Assembly (NCBI GenBank): GCA_030624355.1 | Contig: JAUXKG010000126.1 | Coordinates: 1-7,098 of the forward strand | Length of the DNA stretch: 7,098 nt | Reading direction: 5' to 3' | From: Acidobacteriota bacterium | Lineage (GTDB): Bacteria; Acidobacteriota; UBA6911; RPQK01; JADFOI01 | Shown: in pieces, positions 1 through 5,165 of the stretch | Layout: the number at the start of each line of letters is the position of its first letter | How positions within the stretch are numbered: the first letter of the stretch is position 1 | The notes under the pieces: model-generated | The model's database searches: none | The model's input: only the letters and a program-made list of their open reading frames with translations | What the model was told of the DNA's origin: nothing | Translations under genes and position numbers: made by a program

Positions 1-381
1 AGCGAGTCAATAAAGGATTCTTCCCACACATTCTCAATCCATTTGGTGGGAGAAGAAACGTGCTCAATGTATATGAACAATCCACCAGGTTTTAACAGAT
101 CGTGAATTTCCGCATACAGCTGTCTCTTCCGTTCGTCTGGTTGATGGTGAATGGAAAACCCGGACACCACAACATCGAACGGCACCATCGAGATGACCGA
201 CTGAATCCAGGATTCCTTTCCATAGTCGATGGTCGCGAAGACAAGATTGTTCCGATAGATTGAAAGCTTGGTTTTTGCGCTTTCAATCATGGGTTCTGAG
301 AAATCGAGCAGGACGCCCCCGGAGTTCGGATAGCGATCCAGGATGGCGGCCGCCAGAAGTCCGTCACCGCATCCCAGGTCT

Positions 382-402
382 AGCCCGAATGATGCATAAG
401 TT
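382..402 (+). repeat. Left terminal inverted repeat of the foldback element
   Basis: This repeat reads AGCCCGAATGATGCATAAGTT. It matches the reverse complement of 540-560 at 19 of 21 bases. Its first two bases overlap the left CTAG duplication. Confidence 0.85.
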
Positions 403-460
403 GTCTACTGCAGTGCCGCAATCATCCACGCTGACCGTGTTGTGCTTCCTTGGGCTCCTC

Positions 461-481
461 GGCGTACTGCATGAGTACGCC
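461..481. repeat. Central hairpin of the foldback element
   Basis: GGCGTACT (461-468) and AGTACGCC (474-481) are perfect inverted repeats around a 5-base loop. The hairpin sits at the centre of the element. Flanking GGCTCCTC and the complement of CTGCGGTGCC extend the stem imperfectly outward, as expected for a foldback MITE. Confidence 0.8.
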
Positions 482-539
482 TGCGGTGCCCTTCGTTGCA
501 CGCCTTGTCATCGTGGCGCCTGCAACACTTCGTCACGAA

Positions 540-560
540 AACCTATGCATCATCCGGGCT
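540..560 (-). repeat. Right terminal inverted repeat of the foldback element
   Basis: Read on the minus strand it begins AGCCCGGATGATGCATAGG. It pairs with 382-402 with two A/G differences. The right CTAG copy follows directly at 561-564. Confidence 0.85.
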
Positions 561-765
561 CTAGAAATGAGCTCACGGATTCTTTACCTGCTGAGATCAA
601 CCTGGTCATGACTTCGATCTGCTCTCTGGCCAGGGGAACAGCTCCCCTGACATCTTGCAGATAACTCTTCACCAGTGCCGAAGATTTCCAGACCGCGTCT
701 TTGCCCTCAGTCGTCATGGCCTGGATTATACCTTCATAGTTCCGAGTCCTAAGTTCGGAGGGCAC

Positions 766-1108
766 TTACTCTTGAAAACAAGGAGATCGAACTGACCGGT
801 CTCTGTCCGTAAGCCGGTTGACAATGTGACAGGTGAGAGCAATTGATTTACAACTGATCCAGAGAAACTGTGTGTGTCCCCCCAAAGAACAGCTGCATGG
901 GGCTATTTCACCAATCATTTCAGCTCACCGAAGAGATCAAGATCGACCCTATGGAGGGAGCTCCCATCTGTTGCAGGCTGAGTGTCCCTGAATGGGGCTG
1001 TGGAACTCCGGAGAGCCCCTAAGTCAAAGACTATCAGACGAAAAAGGCATAATGGGTCAAGTGAGACTGGGGAAGTGGGATCGAAGCGGCACAAATCGGT
1101 GATTTGTT
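766..1108. other. Non-coding stretch with several short inverted repeats
   Basis: No convincing gene is present on either strand. What can be seen: a consensus TTGACA at 818-823 with no good partner hexamer 16-18 bases on; a perfect 10-bp palindrome GGGAGCTCCC at 956-965; and a 6-bp stem GGGGCT/AGCCCC (994-999 and 1014-1019) around a 14-base loop that itself contains CTCCGGAG. A second GGGGCT near 897-902 could compete for the same partner. CATAAT at 1048-1053 is a possible -10 element for the pilin gene, about 55 bases before its start, but no good -35 accompanies it. This is probably the upstream region shared by the divergent methyltransferase and pilin genes. Confidence 0.5.
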
Positions 1109-1561
1109 TTGTGGATTAGAAGAGTAAAGTACAACAGAGGGTTCTCATTGATCGAGTTGCTGTTCGTGATAACAATCATCGGGATTATTGCTTCTTTCGC
1201 CATACCTTTTCTGGACAGTTCCAAAATGGCAGCCAGAGAGACTTCGGCCATCAACAATGTTCGCAGCCTGGTCACTTCACAGCTGAACTACTCCTTGACG
1301 AAGAGCTTCGGAAGCTTCGCTGCCGACCTCGCTACCTTGCAAGCAAGCGGGTACATCGACACTGTGCTGGGATCAGGGACTAGAGAAGGCTATCTGTACA
1401 GCCTGTCTGGTAACAGTATTGCGTTCACTATTCAGGCCAGACCAATTACCTATAGTTCTACCGGCAATCGGAGTTTCTTCAGTGATGAGTCGGCCGTGAT
1501 TCGTTACAATTCCGCAGATGCACCAGCAGACACGAGCAGCCCACCCTTGGGTGGAACTTAG
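1109..1561 (+). CDS. Type IV pilin-like protein (prepilin N-terminal cleavage/methylation domain)
   Basis: This is a 150-residue secreted structural or pseudopilin-like protein. A short basic leader (MWIRRVKYNRG) is followed by the class III signal FSLIELLFVITIIGIIASF. A PilD-type prepilin peptidase should cut after G11, leaving mature F1 with the conserved E5 and P22 and a 139-residue mature chain. The hydrophobic helix spans about residues 12-35. The C-terminal domain has no cysteine, hence no disulfide-bonded D-loop, and carries NRSFFSDESAVIRYNSAD before a Pro/Gly-rich end. That segment resembles short pilins I associate with Acidobacteriota (recalled, not searched). The start is uncertain: TTG 1109 is the only standard start codon after the upstream in-frame stop at 1100, and it has no clear Shine-Dalgarno. 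No pilus assembly gene is adjacent, so this is an orphan pilin. It could be a major pilin, a minor pilin or a pseudopilin. Confidence 0.9.
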   Translation: MWIRRVKYNRGFSLIELLFVITIIGIIASFAIPFLDSSKMAARETSAINNVRSLVTSQLNYSLTKSFGSFAADLATLQASGYIDTVLGSGTREGYLYSLSGNSIAFTIQARPITYSSTGNRSFFSDESAVIRYNSADAPADTSSPPLGGT

Positions 1562-1714
1562 TACTCACTTTCATAAATACGATAACGTTTGTTGCGGCGG
1601 GTCTGAAGTACTTCGGGCGCCTGCAACCATAGGTGAGGTACCCGTTCGGAAGACCGGTAGGATTATCGGAACAAACTGCAAGACAGGGCCCTCAGACGAC
1701 TGCGGACCTGGCAA

Positions 1715-2008
1715 CTACCAGTTCCCTCTGTCTCCGCCGCCGCCGCCGCCGCCGCCAGGCTTTCGCTCCTGCGCCCGGTCGACCCGAAGGGAACGACTTT
1801 CCAGATTCTTACCGTTCAGTACAGAAATGGCTTCGTCCAGATCTTGCTCCCCGCCAAGTTGAACAAAACCAAAGCCTCGAGATCTTCCTGTAAACCTGTC
1901 CCGAATGATGTTCACCTCTTCGATCTCAACACCGCACTCCTTGATAAACATCTCCAGGGTACTGTCAGTCACGTTGAAGTTGAGATTCCCTACAAATAAT
2001 TTCGACAT
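1715..2008 (-). CDS. Small RRM-domain RNA-binding protein with polyglycine tail
   Basis: This 97-residue protein consists of a single RNA recognition motif of the bacterial/cyanobacterial Rbp type. RNP2 is LFVGNL (residues 4-9) and RNP1 is RGFGFVQL (44-51), with the aromatic residues that stack on RNA bases. The alpha-2 helix is EQDLDEAISVLNG (54-66). The domain ends near RVDRAQERKP, followed by eight consecutive glycines and DRGNW. Such proteins are thought to bind single-stranded RNA as chaperones or stability factors, often in stress or cold responses; targets here are unknown. ATG 2008 is chosen because AGAGGAG lies 9 bases upstream and the RRM begins immediately; an upstream TTG at 2038 is less likely. 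The glycine tail is short compared with the long Gly/Arg tails I recall in relatives. The gene is convergent with the pilin gene and no clear terminator separates them. Confidence 0.93.
   Translation of the reverse strand: MSKLFVGNLNFNVTDSTLEMFIKECGVEIEEVNIIRDRFTGRSRGFGFVQLGGEQDLDEAISVLNGKNLESRSLRVDRAQERKPGGGGGGGGDRGNW
1736..1756. repeat. (GCC)7 trinucleotide tract in the RRM gene
   Basis: Seven uninterrupted GCC units (GGC on the coding strand), plus an adjacent TCC, encode the eight-glycine tail. Pure trinucleotide runs are prone to slippage, which would change tail length in steps of one glycine without a frameshift. Confidence 0.9.
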
Positions 2009-2017
2009 GGACAGACA

Positions 2018-2024
2018 CTCCTCT
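2018..2024 (-). promoter_or_regulatory. Ribosome binding site of the RRM gene
   Basis: AGAGGAG lies 9 bases upstream of ATG 2008 and decides that start over the TTG at 2038. It is the clearest Shine-Dalgarno in the window. Confidence 0.75.
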
Positions 2025-2142
2025 TTCCGTTCCCGCAATGCGGCAACGATTTCACATTAATAACCCAGCCTCTTTGATTGTCATGGACACCGCTGTTGGT
2101 GGGACCAATAAACGAGCAGATCAAGTAGGCTACCTAAACAAG

Positions 2143-2172
2143 ATAGTATGAGTTGTATTGATTGTAAATCAA
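2143..2172 (-). promoter_or_regulatory. Candidate promoter of the RRM gene with an operator-like inverted repeat
   Basis: On the minus strand TTGATT (2172-2167), an 18-base spacer and TACTAT (2148-2143) form a sigma-70-type promoter. Its transcript would carry a leader of roughly 130 bases before ATG 2008. The -35 hexamer is one arm of a perfect inverted repeat, TTGATT-TAC-AATCAA (2172-2158), which could be a regulator binding site. Long leaders are common on cold-shock-type RNA chaperone genes; regulation here is inference. Confidence 0.45.
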
Positions 2173-2221
2173 GAACTTCGGAATCTCTCAGGGGTTTCTC
2201 GAATCAGGAATCTGGCGCTCT

Positions 2222-2620
2222 CTACTTCTCTGGTACGAGTTTCAAGGCAACGGAATTGATGCAGTAGCGCTTGTTGGTTGGGGCGGGACCGTCGTCGAAA
2301 ACATGACCGAGATGAGCATCACATCGATCGCACAATACCTCGGTTCGCCGCATGAAGAAGGTGTTATCGCTCTTGGTTCGAACATTTTCCGACTCCACAG
2401 GGTCCCAGAAACTTGGCCAACCGGTTCCAGAATCAAACTTGGTCTCCGAGTTGAACAATGCGTTTCCACAGCAGGCACACTGATAGGTGCCCTCTTCGTG
2501 GCACTCCGAGTACTCTCCGGTAAAGGCTCCTTCTGTGCCCTTCTCCCGGCAGATTCGGTACTGTTCAGGGGTGAGTTGTTCCCTCCACTCCTGATCAGAC
2601 TTGGTGACCTTTTCCTTCAT
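2222..2620 (-). CDS. msrB: Peptide-methionine (R)-S-oxide reductase MsrB
   Basis: This 132-residue cytoplasmic repair enzyme reduces the R epimer of methionine sulfoxide in proteins, normally recycled by thioredoxin. The SelR fold is complete. It begins WREQLTPEQYRICREKGTE. The structural zinc site is C48/C51 (CACCG) and C97/C100 (CDRC). DSGTGWPSFWDP lies at 63-74 and HLGHVFDDGP at 103-112. The catalytic cysteine is C120 in RYCINSVAL. Thr66 (SGTGW) occupies the position where E. coli-type enzymes carry the resolving Cys (SGCGW), so this is a form without the canonical recycling cysteine; C24 and C40 are other non-zinc cysteines. The start is ATG 2620; the frame stays open further upstream but that extension matches nothing in the family and is no signal peptide. 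No strong Shine-Dalgarno is present. The gene is divergent from the DUF255 gene. Confidence 0.96.
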   Translation of the reverse strand: MKEKVTKSDQEWREQLTPEQYRICREKGTEGAFTGEYSECHEEGTYQCACCGNALFNSETKFDSGTGWPSFWDPVESENVRTKSDNTFFMRRTEVLCDRCDAHLGHVFDDGPAPTNKRYCINSVALKLVPEK

Positions 2621-2631
2621 CGCTAGTCCAC

Positions 2632-2660
2632 ATTCTAGAATATGGGCGGCTGGATGGAAA
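2632..2660 (-). promoter_or_regulatory. Candidate msrB promoter, short-leader type
   Basis: On the minus strand TTTCCA (2660-2655), a 17-base spacer and TAGAAT (2637-2632) resemble a sigma-70 promoter. Only 11 bases separate the -10 from ATG 2620, so the leader would be about 5 bases. The -10 lies in a perfect 10-bp palindrome, ATTCTAGAAT (2632-2641). The lack of a Shine-Dalgarno agrees with near-leaderless translation. Confidence 0.4.
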
Positions 2661-2743
2661 GGCCGGACTGCAAACGTGCCCCTCCTGACTTCGCATGGGC
2701 AAACAACAGTCGGCCGCATCGCTCTGTTTCACCTGGAGAACAT

Positions 2744-2773
2744 TGATCCAGCATCCCCAGTTCGCATAGGATA
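2744..2773 (+). promoter_or_regulatory. Candidate promoter of the DUF255 gene
   Basis: TTGATC (2744-2749), an 18-base spacer and TAGGAT (2768-2773) form a moderate sigma-70-like match. A second, overlapping TAGGAT begins at 2773. The leader to ATG 2827 would be roughly 45 bases. The assignment rests on weak consensus matches. Confidence 0.3.
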
Positions 2774-2826
2774 GGATCACACCACGGGCAGACTCCACAG
2801 CATCGGCAGCAGGGATTCTCGAGAAT

Positions 2827-5094
2827 ATGAACTCCAGACCTCGATATGTCGTTTTACTTTCTCTTGTCTTGATCGCCATTGCCATGTCTGTGGGCCTCGG
2901 TGTCAGGCATTCTTCCGGGTCCCAGGAAGCGAAGCGTTCGTCAGACCCCGATCGCCCTGTCACGGGATCCTCTCAAAACCATCCACCAAAACCCAATCGC
3001 CTGATCAACGAAAAAAGTCCCTACCTCTTGCAACATGCCTTTAATCCGGTGAACTGGTACCCGTGGGGAGAAGAAGCCTTCGGGAAAGCGAGCAGGGAGA
3101 ACAAACCTATCTTTCTCTCCATTGGATACTCGACCTGCCACTGGTGTCACGTGATGGAGCATGAATCGTTTTCGAATCCCCAAATCGCCTCTGTCATGAA
3201 CCAGTATTTCGTCAGTATCAAGGTAGACCGCGAGGAAAGACCGGACATCGATCAGGTCTACATGAAGTTTGTGCAAACCACCACGGGCAGCGGAGGTTGG
3301 CCGATGTCGGTATTTTTGACTCCGGAGTTGAAACCCTTTTACGGTGGGACCTACTTCCCTCCGGAGGGAGGAAGAGGCCGCCCTGGATTTAGACCTCTTC
3401 TCCTTGAGATTGCCAAGGCATGGGACAGCGATCGCCGAAATATTGTGGCAGCAGCCAACAAGATCATTGACCGACTCAGGGAATCTGGCGATCTTTCCGC
3501 TAACGGCGACTTGAAGCTTGAGAATGATTTGCTGACTCGAACCTATGACTGGTATGAAACCACTTATGACTCCGCCCGGGGGGGCTTCGGATCGGCTCCC
3601 AAGTTTCCCCGGCCTGTCAATTTCAATTTCCTGCTACGACACTACTCTCGCACAGGTCAGCGGAAAGCTTTGGAAATGACGACTCACACCCTACGCAGCA
3701 TGGCTGGGGGTGGAGTGTATGATCACCTGGGAGGAGGCTTTCACCGCTACTCGACGGACCGGAACTGGTTCCTTCCTCACTTCGAAAAAATGCTTTACGA
3801 CCAGGCGCAGCTGGCCATCTCCTATCTGGAGGTCTATCAGATCACCCGGGAAACCCTTTTTGCGGAGGTTGCCAGAGGTATCTTACACTATGTACTGAGG
3901 GACATGACTGGAACAGAGGGAGGCTTCTATTCGGCTGAAGATGCCGACAGCCCCCTCGAACACCATCCTGAAGAACAGGCGGAAGGGGCGTTTTACGTTT
4001 GGACCCACCAGGAGATGGGGAAACTACTTGAGGCAGACAGCGCGATCTTCAGTCACCACTATGGCATCAAGGCCGACGGTAACGTGGAAAGAGATGCATT
4101 CGGAGAGTTTAAGGGCAAGAACATTTTGCATATCTCCGGTACTCCTGCTCAAACGGCGAAAAGATTTGAAAGATCGGTCAGCGAAATCGAAGACATCCTG
4201 GCGCTCAGCCGGGAGAAACTCTTCCAAGTCCGGGTGGAGAGGCCTCGCCCCGGCCTGGATGACAAAATTTTAACAGCCTGGAATGGCCTCATGATCTCGG
4301 CCCTGGCACGCGGATATCAGGTCTTACAGAAAGAACAATATCTGCATGCTGCTGAAGCAGCTGCTCGATTCATCTCCACTACTCTCTATGACCCGGACAA
4401 CAGGCGCCTGAAGAGACGCTATCGAAACCGGGATATCGCAGTTGATGGAATGATGAGTGACTACGCTTTCCTTATTCAGGGATTACTCGATTTATATGAA
4501 GCCTCACTGGAAGGACGCTGGCTTCTTTGGGCCATGGACTTGACGGAAACACAGAATCACCTCTTCTGGGATCAGACAAATGGAGGATTCTACAGTACAA
4601 CAGGAGAGGACCCTTCCATCTTGATCCGTATGAAAGAGGATTACGACGGCGCCAAACCATCACCCAGTTCAGTGGCGGTTCTGAACCTGCTTCGTCTCTC
4701 TCAAATGACCGGAAACAAGCAGTGGCGGGAGATGGCGGAGAGATCGATACGAGCCTTTGGAAAGAGACTGAAGACGGCTCCCTACACGATGCCCCAAATG
4801 ATGGCAGCGGTCCACTTTCTCGTGGACAAACCGAAACAGATTCTGATCGCCGGTCAGCGAGATTCGTCCGATACAAGAGAGATCCTGCGCACCATACACA
4901 GACGGTTCATTCCCAACAAAATCATCGTGCTTGCCGATGACGGAGAGGTCCACAAGCGCCTGGCAACTGAGTTGACGGTATTGAAACACCTTGATCAGAT
5001 TGACGGCAAAGCCACTGCCTATGTGTGCGAGAATTACATCTGCCAAATGCCAACCAACCAACCGGCTGTCCTGGATCGCCTGTTGGAACAATAA
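2827..5094 (+). CDS. Membrane-anchored DUF255 / thioredoxin-fold plus (alpha/alpha)6-barrel protein (YyaL/SPATA20 family)
   Basis: This 755-residue protein belongs to the YyaL/SPATA20 family, whose biochemical function is not settled. Residues 1-28 are a basic start and one hydrophobic helix (YVVLLSLVLIAIAMSVGLGV) with no lipobox and no clear signal-peptidase site. It is therefore probably anchored with the bulk outside the cytoplasm. A linker leads to the thioredoxin-like domain (about 57-215): NRLINEKSPYLLQHAFNPV, then STCHWCHVMEHESF with CxxC at C104/C107, and GGWPMSVFLTP with the likely cis-proline P159. From about 230 onward comes the six-hairpin, glycosidase-like region: GGFGSAPKFPRP, GGGVYDHLGGGFHRYSTD (294-311), HFEKMLYDQAQL, DDKILTAWNGLM. 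The C-terminus AYVCENYICQMP carries a conserved Cys pair (C734, C739). Full-length homologs I recall are about 680-700 residues; the excess is the anchor and linker. The Shine-Dalgarno is weak. It is divergent from msrB and 71 bases ahead of the next gene on the same strand. Confidence 0.9.
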   Translation: MNSRPRYVVLLSLVLIAIAMSVGLGVRHSSGSQEAKRSSDPDRPVTGSSQNHPPKPNRLINEKSPYLLQHAFNPVNWYPWGEEAFGKASRENKPIFLSIGYSTCHWCHVMEHESFSNPQIASVMNQYFVSIKVDREERPDIDQVYMKFVQTTTGSGGWPMSVFLTPELKPFYGGTYFPPEGGRGRPGFRPLLLEIAKAWDSDRRNIVAAANKIIDRLRESGDLSANGDLKLENDLLTRTYDWYETTYDSARGGFGSAPKFPRPVNFNFLLRHYSRTGQRKALEMTTHTLRSMAGGGVYDHLGGGFHRYSTDRNWFLPHFEKMLYDQAQLAISYLEVYQITRETLFAEVARGILHYVLRDMTGTEGGFYSAEDADSPLEHHPEEQAEGAFYVWTHQEMGKLLEADSAIFSHHYGIKADGNVERDAFGEFKGKNILHISGTPAQTAKRFERSVSEIEDILALSREKLFQVRVERPRPGLDDKILTAWNGLMISALARGYQVLQKEQYLHAAEAAARFISTTLYDPDNRRLKRRYRNRDIAVDGMMSDYAFLIQGLLDLYEASLEGRWLLWAMDLTETQNHLFWDQTNGGFYSTTGEDPSILIRMKEDYDGAKPSPSSVAVLNLLRLSQMTGNKQWREMAERSIRAFGKRLKTAPYTMPQMMAAVHFLVDKPKQILIAGQRDSSDTREILRTIHRRFIPNKIIVLADDGEVHKRLATELTVLKHLDQIDGKATAYVCENYICQMPTNQPAVLDRLLEQ

Positions 5095-5165
5095 GATAAG
5101 ACCCGAGATCGACTTCTAACTAAGATGACACATACCCTGCCTTTGCCAATCTTCACTTTCAGGAA

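Larger units (their letters stand above)
384..560. mobile_element. MITE-like foldback element with CTAG target-site duplication
   Basis: The element lies between two CTAG copies (380-383 and 561-564). Its ends form an imperfect inverted repeat of 21 bases with two mismatches: 382-402 against the reverse complement of 540-560, sharing the core ATGATGCATA. The two halves stay partly complementary towards a central perfect hairpin at 461-481, so nearly the whole element can fold back on itself. It has no plausible ORF of its own, so a transposase would have to act in trans. The boundary is slightly ambiguous. A 4-bp CTAG duplication gives 177 bp; fully symmetrical ends AGCCCG...CGGGCT give 179 bp with a CT duplication. 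Both add 181 bp to the host gene. Clean duplications and intact host-gene halves suggest a recent insertion. A 4-bp duplication with C-rich ends fits several IS families (IS1380 is one possibility), but I cannot assign the family from this window. Confidence 0.85.
1..765 (-). pseudogene. Class I SAM-dependent methyltransferase, split by a 181-bp insertion and cut by the window edge
   Basis: Two reading frames on the minus strand are halves of one protein. The N-terminal half starts at GTG 765 (an in-frame TAA lies directly upstream; ATG at residue 17 is an alternative), runs through REQIEVMTRLI to SSFLEPG and stops at 550, nine bases into the inserted element. The other half resumes near 379 and is open to base 1. 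Deleting bases 380-560 joins them as SSFLDLGCGDGLL, the glycine-rich SAM-binding motif I, at about residues 66-78 of the restored protein. Further motifs follow: VLLDFSEPM (acidic residue after motif I, about 91-99), FDVVVSGFSIHH (about 136-147) and LLKPGGLFIYIEH (about 163-175). About 194 residues are visible; the C-terminus lies outside. The substrate is unknown. The 3' half has an in-frame TAG just upstream and no good start before the motif, so it is probably not translated. I infer an inactive gene; the family assignment is firm. Confidence 0.9.

Noticed and set aside
384..560. Integron attC site or self-splicing intron
   Set aside because: The ends lack the GTTRRRY/RYYYAAC arrangement of attC sites, and 177 bp is too short for a group I or II intron. 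The CTAG duplication indicates transposition.
260..664. Plus-strand open frame of 134 codons across the foldback element
   Set aside because: It runs antisense to the two methyltransferase halves and through the inserted element. Its protein has no recognisable domain, and the minus-strand frames carry clear family motifs.
1087..1106. Sigma-54 promoter for the pilin gene
   Set aside because: CGGCAC at 1087-1092 resembles a -24 element, but TG rather than GC stands at the required -12 position, and the site is too close to the start codon.
766..1108. Cyclic-di-GMP (GEMM) riboswitch upstream of the pilin
   Set aside because: Such riboswitches often precede pilin genes, but the conserved core elements of the class could not be found here.
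1518..1893. Plus-strand open frames opposite the RRM gene
   Set aside because: They read the GCC tract as polyproline or polyarginine and lie antisense to a gene with intact RNP1/RNP2 motifs.
843..2172. Shared 11-mer TTGATTTACAA at 843-853 (+) and 2172-2162 (-)
   Set aside because: Considering both strands, about a dozen 11-base matches are expected by chance in a window of this size, and the flanks do not match.
2621..2719. N-terminal extension of msrB to 2719
   Set aside because: The 33 extra residues include no signal peptide and match no MsrB feature. The family start fits ATG 2620, and a promoter-like sequence lies within the extension.
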